From NCBI RefSeq assembly GCF_016509475.1, contig NC_057356.1, positions 19,481,501-19,545,500 on the forward strand: a stretch of DNA of 64,000 bases, read 5' to 3'. The stretch is from Prionailurus bengalensis. Its lineage: Eukaryota > Chordata > Mammalia > Carnivora > Felidae. Under the pieces are notes generated by a model, which saw nothing but the letters and a program-made list of their open reading frames with translations, was not told where the DNA came from and searched no databases. Made by a program: the position numbers and the translations under genes. Shown here piece after piece: positions 59,701 to 64,000 of this stretch. Each line of letters opens with the position of its first letter. Position 1 is the stretch's first letter.

Positions 59701-61580
59701 CAGAGGCCCTTTTCCCAGAACTCCATCATGTGGGAGCTGGCATTCCATGAATCCCAGCTTAGGCAGCTCTGGCCTAACTGGAAACTGCCCTGGCTCATTT
59801 TCAGGACTGGGAGATGAGGGACCATGGCTCCACAGCTCCCTCTCCTGGAGGTGACCATCCACTCCCCACGTCTGAGTTCTGACCCCCAGAGTGAACCTCT
59901 ACACAGCCTGCTGCTTCTGTTTCCTTTGGCTCCATTTTGCTCTGTCTGGGTGGTTCCAATCTCTCTGAGTCTCTTTAAAAAATATAGGTGGAGAACCAAA
60001 GTGGATGATGCCTCCAAAGTACAAGCTTTCGGCTGGCCCCAAGATGCTGTCGCCCTCCCAGCATCCCTGCCTCAGCTCAGATTCCCACTTGTGCATGGTC
60101 AGTGGGACCACGTGACCCTGGGTTGGTGTCCCATCATTGTTTCCTCCCTCCTCTTCTAGAAGCCTGTCTAGGTGGACTTGAACTTGGCTCCATTTAACTG
60201 GAGCCTGCTCTTAAAGGATTAGGTCTCTAATTTGTCAAGGTCACTCAGGATTCTGTGCCAACATTGCAGCTGTCAGGGGTGGGGGGGGGGGGGTTGCTAA
60301 GTGAATGACCTAAAGAAAGATACGGTCTAAATGACAGGGAGGGACATCTGGAGCCAGCCTGGAACCCTGGGTGCATGCAGCCTGTTACCAGCAGCACCAG
60401 GCAGGGAGTGGATGGCCCCACGGGCTCTGGAGGAACAGCATGGCACCCATTACCACCATGAGTGAGGGACGATCAGCACCCACAACATGCCACGTCTCAT
60501 GATAAATTACAAAATGGCACAAAGCCCCCGGAACAAAGCCAGGTATGATAGGGTATGATTGTCTCTCAGCAAGGGAGACCCCACTCACTCCCTATTTCTA
60601 GTTTCCATTTATCTTTCTTATGCTAATTTCTCCCTTGGAGTCTTTCCATCTAGAATCCTTGTTTGGTGGAGGGAAGGCAAGTCAGAGCTCCGAGGAGCTG
60701 GAGGCATCACAAGTGATGACAGGCCCAGAAAGAGGAAATGTCACCCCAATGCAGAGGGTAGAAACAGGATGTGGAAGGGTGGGGAAAACCCCCGCCGGGA
60801 ACCCAGGGAGGCAGGCACTGCAGGTCCTGGTCCAGGCATGGCCACCAGCCCCAACAGGTCACTTGTCCTGTGTATCTGAGAAAGTCTTTTGAGGCCCCTC
60901 ATGCTAATACTGGGGGCTTGAGGTTTCAGTCCTCCTGGAGCTCCAGCCTGGAGCTTTCTGCCCACGTGGGTCTAGAGAGAGCAGCTATAGCAGCTCCACG
61001 CCCTGTGCTAGGGCTCAGCTTCCCTGGTGAGCAAGGTCACCAGCAGGCTACAAGAGAAACGGAGCAAAACACACCTCCCCACCTGCTCTCTAGTGACAAG
61101 GTGCATAGTTGGCCTCGGGACTCGCATGGTCACACCTCTGCTCATGAGACAGAACTACAGACACTCCTTACTGCACACAGGTGGTACAAGACAGCATCTG
61201 TCTGGGGGACTTGGCAGAGCCCCAGAATTGAGTCCTGGACCCTAGAGAGGCAGGGAACTCATGGAGCTGCTCCTCCTATCTGTTCACAACAGACTCCCCC
61301 ACACAAGGCTGACAGAGCCAACCCAGAAACATCTGGAAACAGAGCTGAGATTTACCACCAGAACTTGGTTTGGTGCACCCAGTTCTCCCGGGTCATGGTG
61401 TACCAACGGCCAGCCCACATCCTACCCGTGGGAGGTGGAGGGGTGCACCTGTCTGAACAGTGTCACGAGTACCTCAGAGATTTCTGCAAACTGAGCGTTG
61501 GCCTGACAGCACTTCTCAGCCGTTTCCATGGCAACTCCGTAGTTATCTACAAAGGCCCGGTACACACCCAGCTGGCTGGC
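15033..61580 (-). CDS. BCR: BCR, partial coding region, exons 5-23 (spliced)
   Basis: BCR is a cytoplasmic multidomain regulator of Rho GTPases. It combines a DH-PH guanine-nucleotide exchange module, a C2 domain and a RhoGAP domain acting on Rac and Cdc42. Nineteen exons were located on the minus strand by matching translated segments to the BCR family; every junction is GT-AG and every phase joins correctly. The spliced frame gives 687 residues plus a stop, equivalent to residues 585-1271 if the protein has the human length. BCR rather than its paralogue ABR is shown by the C-terminal end SKRQSILFSTEV and by LPEPLFTDEFYP in the GAP domain, where ABR has a different ending and LLTDRLYP. The N-terminal oligomerisation and kinase-like regions (exons 1-4) lie outside the window. 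No frameshift or stop interrupts the exons, so the gene looks intact. Confidence 0.96.
15470..15632 (-). CDS. BCR: BCR exon 22 (RhoGAP, NLATVFGP box)
   Basis: 163 bp: one base completing Arg, then 54 codons, VAEKETVNKMSLHNLATVFG through PTLLRPSEKESKLPANPS to SWSLEVMSQ. The N in NLATVFGPTLLRP is the conserved asparagine that helps stabilise the catalytic site. Acceptor CTGCAG, donor CAG|GTATGA. Human-equivalent residues 1188-1242. Confidence 0.96.
16122..16227 (-). CDS. BCR: BCR exon 21 (RhoGAP)
   Basis: 106 bp: two bases completing Ala, then LSDPVAKESCMLNLLLSLPE and ANLLTFLFLLDHLK, plus two bases of a split Arg. LP..N...L.FL..HL is a conserved RhoGAP helix pair. Acceptor CTGCAG, donor AAAAG|GTAACC. 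Human-equivalent residues 1153-1188. Confidence 0.95.
16991..17125 (-). CDS. BCR: BCR exon 20 (RhoGAP core)
   Basis: 135 bp: NKDVSVMMSEMDVNAIAGTL then KLYFRELPEPLFTDEFYPNF and AEGI, with split codons at both ends. The segment AGTLKLYFRELPEPL is the most conserved RhoGAP signature and includes the lysine that contacts the GTPase. Acceptor TTCCAG, donor ATCG|GTGAGC. The DEFYPNF sequence separates BCR from ABR. Confidence 0.96.
17999..18138 (-). CDS. BCR: BCR exon 19 (RhoGAP, arginine finger)
   Basis: 140 bp: one base completing Lys, 46 codons and one base of a split Asn. It contains VPYIVRQCVEEIERRG and GIYRVSGVATDIQALK. The Arg in GIYRVSG is the catalytic arginine finger; counting back from the C-terminus puts it at residue 1090, as in human BCR. 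Acceptor CTGCAG, donor TCA|GTGAGT. Intron 19, just downstream in the gene, corresponds to the human micro-breakpoint region (e19a2). Confidence 0.96.
19442..19551 (-). CDS. BCR: BCR exon 18 (C2-GAP linker)
   Basis: 110 bp: 36 codons, IEVKLSIKFTSREFSLKRM through PSRKQTGVFGVKIAVVT, plus two bases of a split Lys. It links the C2 domain to the RhoGAP domain; FGVKI..V..RERS is the typical entry into the BCR/ABR GAP fold. Acceptor CTGCAG, donor AA|GTGAGT. Human-equivalent residues 1025-1061. Confidence 0.95.
20240..20299 (-). CDS. BCR: BCR exon 17 (end of C2)
   Basis: 60 bp, 20 codons, phase 0 at both ends: LDPQALQDRDWQRTVIAMNG. It codes for the last part of the C2 domain, human-equivalent residues 1005-1024. 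Acceptor TTTCAG, donor GGG|GTATGT. It follows the 11.9 kb intron 16, and its phase-0 acceptor matches the phase-0 donor of the exon-like block at 22314-22475. Confidence 0.95.
21364..21412 (+). repeat. (CA)n microsatellite
   Basis: CA dinucleotides with a single T interruption at 21400; likely length-polymorphic. Confidence 0.95.
22314..22475 (-). CDS. Candidate alternative first coding exon of BCR in intron 16
   Basis: An open block on the minus strand starts at ATG 22475 (MRETPSAPAA). A second in-frame ATG follows ten codons later in a strong Kozak context (GCCGCCATGC). The frame continues MQGLLRYFHPSRASRSRLAS through HLCARGTALWTHIRN to ICKGK. It ends at AAG|GTGGGC, a donor of the same form as exon 13's. 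The phase is 0, matching exon 17, so splicing would give 44 or 54 new residues followed by 267 BCR residues: the last C2 strand, RhoGAP and STEV tail. The block is locally CpG-richer than its surroundings, and a GGGTGGGGC box and an inverted CCAAT (cctattggttac near 22708) lie upstream. The residues match no domain I know. It could be a chance open frame. Confidence 0.4.
24048..24958 (+). repeat. Old L1 3' end, split by a DNA transposon
   Basis: Contains sense L1 3' text: ggttaggctgtggagaaaca, ggaaacaacccagtgtccat, ggaatatgattcagccataa and ccatttacatgaaac. After the insertion it resumes with gttctacaactctgtaaatt and tggatccattctatggtatg. Confidence 0.75.
24607..24842. mobile_element. 236-bp TA-flanked MITE (Tc1/mariner-pogo type)
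   Basis: Terminal inverted repeats cagtaaaaccttggattgca and, reversed at the other end, cagtaaaaccttggtttgca match at nearly every base. TA lies directly outside both ends (24605-24606 and 24843-24844). There is no transposase. I do not recognise the family with certainty; length, ends and target site suggest a non-autonomous pogo/Tigger or mariner element. Confidence 0.75.
25889..26128 (-). repeat. tRNA-derived SINE
   Basis: Direct repeats gacatattaact (25877-25888) and gacatgctaact (26129-26140). It ends with GAGCCACCCAAGCACCCC. Confidence 0.88.
26155..26640 (-). repeat. Old L1 3' end, reverse
   Basis: The plus strand reads ataacataaaattaaccatt, then gcacagttcaatggcattaa and ttgtgcaatcaccaccacta, later gctgcataatatttcatacg: a reverse L1 3' untranslated region. 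Confidence 0.75.
27159..27202 (+). repeat. SINE head fragment
   Basis: Only the first 44 bp, from gggtgcctgggtggctcagt, are present; the element is then cut off. Confidence 0.7.
30110..30560 (+). repeat. LTR-like sequence, unclassified
   Basis: The text ttctagtcccgtcttcccag, then gaaataaattccctatttca and tttatcagcagtgagtggca recalls the 3' part of an ERV LTR with a poly(A) signal (aataaa near 30476). No partner LTR or internal region is visible. The family assignment is a guess. Confidence 0.3.
32166..32297 (-). CDS. BCR: BCR exon 16 (C2 domain; skippable)
   Basis: 132 bp, 44 codons, phase 0 at both ends: EFEIELEGSQTLRILCYEKC through KITKEDGESTDR to MGKGQVQ. It continues the C2 strands. The human-equivalent residues 961-1004 are exactly those missing from the described short human BCR isoform, so exon 16 is a known cassette exon and skipping would also stay in frame here. 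Acceptor CTACAG, donor CAG|GTGAGG. Confidence 0.95.
32298..34135 (-). other. BCR: BCR intron 15
   Basis: 1.84 kb of unique sequence without SINEs. It includes a GGCGGAGGC run near 33976-34000 and no other structure I can name. Part of the breakpoint-cluster segment. Confidence 0.8.
34136..34233 (-). CDS. BCR: BCR exon 15 (C2 domain)
   Basis: 98 bp: two bases completing Asn, then LYCTLEVDSFGYFVNKAKT and RVYRDTAEPNWNE. The motif TLEVD...KT...T..P.WNE is the classic C2-domain core. Acceptor CCACAG, donor GAG|GTGAGG. Human-equivalent residues 928-960. Confidence 0.95.
34818..34890 (+). repeat. Carnivore L1 3' terminus, truncated
   Basis: Reads gaaaccaataaccaatattg, then cattaactaactagaatttt and aataaaaatttgg, as in the 3' end of recent carnivore L1s (compare 55005-55250). 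Confidence 0.7.
35829..35846 (+). repeat. C18 homopolymer in intron 14
   Basis: 18 consecutive C, embedded in an old L1; on the BCR sense strand it is G18. Confidence 0.85.
36378..36561 (-). repeat. tRNA-derived SINE in L1
   Basis: Direct repeats ctcaatgtggtttta (36363-36377) and ctcactgtggtttta (36562-36576), one mismatch. Confidence 0.92.
36675..36896 (-). repeat. tRNA-derived SINE in L1
   Basis: The perfect 17-bp direct repeat atcttttgctcatttta at 36658-36674 and 36897-36913 marks the insertion. Confidence 0.93.
37591..37665 (-). CDS. BCR: BCR exon 14 (b3; C2 domain start)
   Basis: 75 bp, the same length as human b3: DESPGLYGFLNVIVHSASGF then KQSS, flanked by split codons with the same phase at both ends, so skipping it keeps the frame. 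It codes for the first strand of the C2 domain, human-equivalent residues 903-928. Acceptor GCGCAG, donor CAA|GTAAGT. It is the last BCR exon in the b3a2 (e14a2) BCR-ABL1 fusion known in human disease. Confidence 0.95.
37666..38312 (-). other. BCR: BCR intron 13 (between b2 and b3)
   Basis: 647 bp with no SINE. It contains short ACATG/CATGTG repeats around 37927-38000. In human this is the other main BCR-ABL1 breakpoint intron. Confidence 0.85.
38313..38417 (-). CDS. BCR: BCR exon 13 (b2; PH-C2 junction)
   Basis: 105 bp, the same length as human b2. It has two bases completing Cys, 34 codons from FKSFSLTSVELQML to SIPLTINKE, and one base of a split Asp. Acceptor CTTCAG, donor AAG|GTGGGC. Human-equivalent residues 868-903. 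In human leukaemia the b2a2 (e13a2) BCR-ABL1 fusion is spliced from the end of this exon. The phase here (one base left over) is the one that permits in-frame joining. Confidence 0.95.
39840..39915 (-). CDS. BCR: BCR exon 12 (PH C-terminal helix)
   Basis: 76 bp: 25 codons, SYTFLISSDYERAEWRENIR through EQQKK, plus one base of a split Cys. It carries the invariant tryptophan of the C-terminal PH helix (ERAEWRENI). Acceptor CCCTAG, donor GT|GTAAGT. In human gene nomenclature this is exon b1, the start of the major breakpoint cluster region. Confidence 0.95.
40795..40914 (-). CDS. BCR: BCR exon 11 (PH domain)
   Basis: 120 bp, 40 codons, phase 0 at both ends: RANKGSKAIERLKKKLSEQE, then SLLLLMSPSMAFRVHNRNGK. 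The first half is a charged coiled helix, the second returns to PH beta strands. Acceptor CCACAG, donor AAG|GTGAGT. Human-equivalent residues 803-842. Confidence 0.95.
41475..41643 (-). CDS. BCR: BCR exon 10 (PH domain, long insert)
   Basis: 169 bp: one base completing Gly, then 56 codons from KTQQYDCKWYIPLTDLSF to KNDIQREK. It continues the PH strands and then enters the long acidic and lysine-rich helical insert typical of BCR and ABR PH domains (DEELDAMKIKISQIKND). Acceptor GCTCAG, donor AAG|GTGAGA. Human-equivalent residues 746-802. Confidence 0.95.
42371..42580 (-). repeat. tRNA-derived SINE in intron 9
   Basis: T-rich tail, GA-rich segment, and reverse head GAGCCACCCAGGCACCCC; only a weak direct repeat around the ends. 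Confidence 0.85.
42865..42986 (-). CDS. BCR: BCR exon 9 (start of PH domain)
   Basis: 122 bp: 40 codons starting HRQLLKDSFMVELVEG and ending KLKKQSG, plus two bases of a split Gly. It includes the first PH-domain strands (RKLRHVFLFTDLLLCTKLKK). The basic residues between the first two strands are where PH domains bind phosphoinositides. Acceptor CTATAG, donor GG|GTGAGT. Human-equivalent residues 706-746. Confidence 0.95.
43516..43724 (-). repeat. tRNA-derived SINE in intron 8
   Basis: Direct repeats tggacttagtt (43505-43515) and tggacttaatt (43725-43735). Confidence 0.9.
46919..47290 (+). repeat. TG-rich degenerate tandem tract with (TG)18 core
   Basis: A perfect (TG)18 run at 46973-47008 sits inside irregular units of the form tgtgtgtccc / tgtgtatccctgtg. 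It is open in several frames on both strands only because the composition avoids stops. Confidence 0.85.
47898..48276 (+). repeat. MLT1-like MaLR LTR
   Basis: Starts TGTTATGGACTGATG and ends CAGACTCAAACA, the TG...CA form of LTRs. Internal text includes ttcatatgttgatgccctaa, then ggtgattaggtttaggtgag and tctagaactgtgagaaatga. No matching 5-bp target duplication was seen, so it is an old solo LTR. Confidence 0.7.
48970..49165 (+). repeat. MIR element
   Basis: Reads ttcactgagcacttgttggg then agagcgcttcataaaacatc and ggctcagagaggtaagtaac, a clear MIR order. Confidence 0.75.
50570..50690 (-). repeat. MIR fragment, reverse
   Basis: Reads gctacttagtggctgtgtga then caacctttctgagcttcagt and gtcctcacctggaaaata. 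Confidence 0.65.
53572..53890 (-). repeat. SINE with expanded (GGGAGA)n block
   Basis: Direct repeats cagtttacaaacgattt (53555-53571) and cagtttacaaaagattt (53891-53907). The GA-rich body has grown to about 150 bp at 53630-53780, making this copy some 100 bp longer than its neighbours. Confidence 0.88.
54316..54456 (-). CDS. BCR: BCR exon 8 (end of DH, DH-PH linker)
   Basis: 141 bp, 47 codons, phase 0 at both ends: DLLKHTPSSHPDH through INEEITPRR to MTVKKGE. It completes the last DH helix and runs into the linker before the PH domain, human-equivalent residues 659-705. Acceptor ACACAG, donor GAG|GTGAGC. It is followed by the 11.3 kb intron 8. Confidence 0.95.
55005..55250 (+). repeat. Carnivore L1 3' end
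   Basis: Reads aaaccataagagactcttaa, then gttgctggaggggagttggg, gagcagtgggtgttatatgt and taactaacttggatttaaat, ending in a long A tail: the typical 3'UTR of recent carnivore L1s, 5' truncated. Confidence 0.85.
56376..56428 (-). CDS. BCR: BCR exon 7 (DH domain, CR3 helix)
   Basis: 53 bp: two bases completing the split Thr, then 17 codons, LLYKPVDRVTRSTLVLH. This is the most conserved helix of Dbl-family DH domains (pattern L-x-x-P-x-x-R-x-x-R), which contacts the Rho GTPase switch regions. Acceptor CTGCAG, donor CAT|GTGAGT. Human-equivalent residues 641-658. Confidence 0.95.
57000..57165 (+). repeat. MIR element
   Basis: Contains cctcatgtgattcccacgac then ttattcccgttttacagatg and agaaactgagactcagagca, the MIR core. 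Confidence 0.75.
57713..57773 (-). CDS. BCR: BCR exon 6 (DH domain)
   Basis: 61 bp: 20 codons (NLRARSNKDAKDQTTKNSLE) plus one base of a split Thr codon completed by exon 7. Acceptor TTTGCAG, donor GAAA|GTGAGT. It codes for a lysine-rich, probably solvent-exposed loop between DH helices, human-equivalent residues 621-641. Confidence 0.94.
58394..59079. mobile_element. Tigger1-type DNA transposon remnant
   Basis: Left end ccggcatacctcggggtgct and right end caaggtatgcctg are the Tigger1 terminal repeats; TA flanks both (58392-58393 and 59080-59081). The left part closely follows Tigger1 text (gcaataaagcaaaaatcgca, gtagtctattaagtga). The transposase region is deleted, and a SINE sits inside at 58675-58899. 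Confidence 0.85.
58675..58899 (+). repeat. tRNA-derived SINE inside Tigger1
   Basis: Perfect 14-bp direct repeat aagaaatataataa at 58661-58674 and 58900-58913; head GGGGTGCCTGGGTGGCTCAG. Confidence 0.93.
61473..61580 (-). CDS. BCR: BCR exon 5 (DH domain)
   Basis: 108 bp, 36 codons, phase 0 at both ends; begins ASQLGVYRAFVDNY and ends QFAEISE. It codes for helices in the middle of the DH (RhoGEF) domain, human-equivalent residues 585-620. The acceptor is CCTACAG. The donor is GAG|GTACTC, which departs from the usual GTRAGT at positions +4 to +6 and is the weakest donor seen in this gene. This is the most upstream BCR exon in the window. The next segment expected upstream, the end of exon 4, was not found up to position 64000. 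Confidence 0.95.
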
Positions 61581-62311
61581 CTGTAGGAAGGAAGGAAGAG
61601 AGTGTGGGACAGGTGCAGGACAGGTGCTGCTGCTCCCCATCTTTCTGAGAAATGGGCTTTCGTGCACAGCTCTGGAGAAATCCCAGGTGCGGCAGGCAGC
61701 GCAGAACTGCAGATACCTCAGCTCTTTCCTGCTATCGCATCCCACCTGCTTCCCCCCACTCCCCACGCTCTGTGCATGCTTCCCTCTTCCCAAGTGACAT
61801 GCTGAGAAGTGACTCACTGCCCCAGGCAGGTAACGGTTTCCTTCCACAGCTGCTTGTTCCTCCCACCTCACTCATTTTAATAGTGCCACCGGCAGTAGCT
61901 AAAATTTGAGGCTGTCAGTGAACGCGGACAAGAGTCTACATACATAGTGGGATGGAGTGTCACCTTTTCGTGCTGGCTGCAGGAGACTCTAGTGGACAAG
62001 GAGGTCGCCCCCCTGGCCTATGGTAGCCACAGTGCTCCGCTCATGTCTGATCCCTTCAAACACATTAGGAACACGCAATCTAGCTGCCCTTGGAGAAGAC
62101 GGGCTCCCACTGTCCAGACATGAGCCCAGCCCAAACCTGGTAAGGGGGGTCCAGGTATTATATGCCACACCTGGCGTGCAGGAGACCTGCTGGCTGCCAG
62201 CTGCAAGGCGAGAGGCATTTTATTTGTCTTGTGTCAAACCAAAGGCATTAACAGAGGGTCTCTTCACTTAACCTTCTGGTCAGATACTCAACTGAGAGAC
62301 AGCTTCCAAGG

Positions 62312-62315
<4 letters not shown>

Positions 62316-62357
<42 letters not shown>
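62316..62357 (+). repeat. (TG)21 microsatellite
   Basis: Uninterrupted TG repeats, then imperfect tgtatg units to about 62370. Confidence 0.95.
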
Positions 62358-62369
<12 letters not shown>

Positions 62370-63039
62370 GAGCACACACGTGTATGTATGCACATATGCA
62401 CCCTAGGTCACCTTCAGAGGCAGCCAAGGGGAAACCAGCCCCCATCTTGTACCAGCAAAGCCAGGCCTGGGAGGGTAATGGAGGACCCTGGTAACCGGCT
62501 GGCCAGGCCTTCCCACGGCAGCCGACCAGCTGGAAGCCTAAAGCTTTAGCTGATCCTGGTGTTTGTTCTGTGCTGAATCTAAATTTTATTTCTATATGCA
62601 TTTGCATTTATATTGAATTTTATGTTTCTTCAGATGACAAGCCCAGATGCTGGGTAAGCCAGGCGCCCTTGGCACTGTCTGGTCTCTGGCTCCGCTCCCT
62701 GTGGGGGCTGCACGGAGGCCCTGCCGGGCCCCTGCTGCACTGATCACCCTGACAAGTCACTGCATTCTCAAATACCAATAGGTACAACAGTCAGACCCAG
62801 AGCATCTCCTTCTCTGTCTCTGTCACTGGTCACTGAGCGCCTCCCCCAACAAAGACTTGCTTTAGGCACTGTCACCACAGCTGCAAATCACTCGGACACA
62901 GCGAGGCCAGTAGCAGGAAAGGTACATGATAAATTAATCAACAAACACGTAATATACCAAAGAGCTGAGAACAGAGCAGAGGTTGAAAGCTATGGGGCTG
63001 CTTTAGATAATTTGGTGAGGAGCCCAGAGGGGATGTTAC

Positions 63040-63386
63040 TGTTGAAATGCATCACTTCAAAATTCCTATGTTGAAACCCTAACTCCCAGCACCTCAGAAT
63101 GTGTACTTAGAGGGCATAAGAGGAGATAGGTTAAAATGAGGTTGTTAGTGTGGGTCCTAATCTAGTAGGACTGCTGTTCTCGGAAGAGATAAAGGACACA
63201 GACCCACAGAGGGACACCTGTGAAGACACAGGGAGAAGGTGGTCATCTGCAAGCTGAGGAGAGAGGCCTCAGGAGACCAACCTTGCTGGCGCCTGATCTT
63301 GGAACCCCAGCTTCCAGAACTATGAGGAAATCCATTTCTGTTGTTCAAGTTGTGCAGACTGTGGCAGCCCTAGCAAACTGATACAA
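63040..63386 (+). repeat. MLT1-like MaLR LTR
   Basis: Begins TGTTGAAATGCATCAC and contains aattcctatgttgaaaccct, cctcagaatgtgtacttaga, gttaaaatgaggttgttagt and ttccagaactatgaggaaat, ending near actgatacaa. It is related to the reverse copy at 7565-8001. Confidence 0.65.
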
Positions 63387-64000
63387 GGTCCGGGAGAGGA
63401 GAATCCCTTCCATTACTTCTCCTTCTCCCTTTCCCTATGGAACTCCCATCTCCCATGTGGCATTTGAGAAGTGCCCAAACAGTCTAATCTTTTTAGCTAA
63501 TCTAAAATGAAGCTATACCAATAATGGGATAAATAGAGATCACGTGCCTCCTGATATGAGGCACTGAGGAGGACACGGCATCACTGCTGTGGCTTGTTTT
63601 GTTTCGTTTTGGCTGGAAGCACAAAACTTGAATCTATTCCTGAGGAAACATCAGACAAACACAACATGGCCTGTACCATTCAAAAATGTCAAGGCCGTGG
63701 AAGATAAGCAAAGGCCAAGGAACTGGTACAGTTTGAAGAAAACTAAAGAGATGTGAAAAGCAAGTCCATTTTATAACCTCAGATTGGATCCTGAATCAGG
63801 GAATGAAAGTGGCTATCAAGAACATGATGGCCAACAGGAGAAATTTGCATATGGATTGCATATTAAATAACAGTACCACACCAATATGAAAGTCCCCGAA
63901 TTCGATCACTGTACTACGGGTTATGGAAGGAGTTTGTCTTTGTTTTTAGCAAGTACACAATGAAGTATTTAGGGGTAAAAGGGCAGATATATCTGCAAGT

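Larger units (their letters stand above)
57774..61472 (-). other. BCR: BCR intron 5
   Basis: 3.7 kb. The Tigger1-type element at 58394-59079 with its internal SINE is the main repeat, and a G13 run lies at 60281. 59100-61470 is otherwise unique, with no supportable exon. Confidence 0.8.
61581..64000 (-). other. BCR: BCR intron 4, partial
   Basis: Runs off the window. Contains a (TG)n microsatellite at 62316, an MLT1-like LTR at 63040, and old repeat-like sequence at 63540-64000 that reads like an L1 or LTR tail but could not be classified. Exon 4 was not found. Confidence 0.75.

Noticed and set aside
15033..61580. Assignment to the paralogue ABR
   Set aside because: The C-terminal STEV ending with SKRQSILF, LFTDEFYPNF in the GAP domain, and the 105/75-bp b2/b3 exons fit BCR and not ABR.
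60771..61586. 271-codon open frame on the plus strand
   Set aside because: It overlaps BCR exon 5 in antisense; it has no recognisable domain or splice structure and a composition typical of GC-rich chance frames.
1..64000. tRNA genes suggested by the many tRNA-like heads
   Set aside because: All are SINE heads with A tails and target duplications; none folds as an isolated tRNA gene as far as can be seen.

Overview
This is a vertebrate nuclear genomic window from a carnivore, most likely a felid. The clearest sign is about 17 copies of a tRNA-derived SINE. Its head reads like GGGGCGCCTGGGTGG, and it has a CT-rich body and an A-rich tail, as in the cat SINEC_Fc family. It differs from the dog SINEC_Cf head. 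Carnivore-type L1 3' ends, old L1s, MIRs, MLT1-like LTRs and Tigger elements fill most of the rest. There is no bacterial-style gene organisation. Most long open frames are chance frames, repeats, or antisense shadows of short exons.

The window holds one real protein-coding gene, BCR, on the minus strand. Nineteen coding exons can be placed from position 61580 down to the stop codon at 15033-15035. All have GT-AG introns, all join in frame, and their lengths sum to 687 codons plus the stop. If the full protein has the human length of 1271 residues, these are exons 5-23, residues 585-1271. They cover the end of the DH (RhoGEF) domain, the whole PH domain, the C2 domain, the RhoGAP domain with its arginine finger at the expected residue 1090, and the C-terminal STEV PDZ ligand. 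Exons 1-4 (oligomerisation domain, kinase-like region, start of DH) lie beyond position 64000. Exons 13 and 14 are 105 and 75 bp, the b2 and b3 exons of the major breakpoint cluster region. The 3'UTR probably runs to about 12395, with a proximal polyadenylation signal near 14576.

Layout: 1-12395 is downstream intergenic sequence with a broken UTP20 retrocopy, L1, MIR and LTR remnants, and about ten SINEs. 12395-20299 is the compact 3' end of BCR (exons 17-23 and 3'UTR). 20300-32165 is the large intron 16, with an exon-like block at 22314-22475. 32166-42986 is the exon 9-16 cluster. 42987-54315 is the large intron 8. 54316-61580 holds exons 5-8. 61581-64000 is part of intron 4.

The most interesting candidate is the open block in intron 16. 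It has an ATG in a good Kozak context and a splice donor in phase 0, the same phase as exon 17. It could be an alternative first exon for a short BCR of about 311-321 residues, made of a new N-terminus plus the RhoGAP domain. No new defence, mobile or regulatory system was found. Other points of interest are precise nested transposon insertions, a G-quadruplex-prone repeat, tandem poly(A) sites separated by a U27 tract, and a homopolymer inside the breakpoint-cluster intron.
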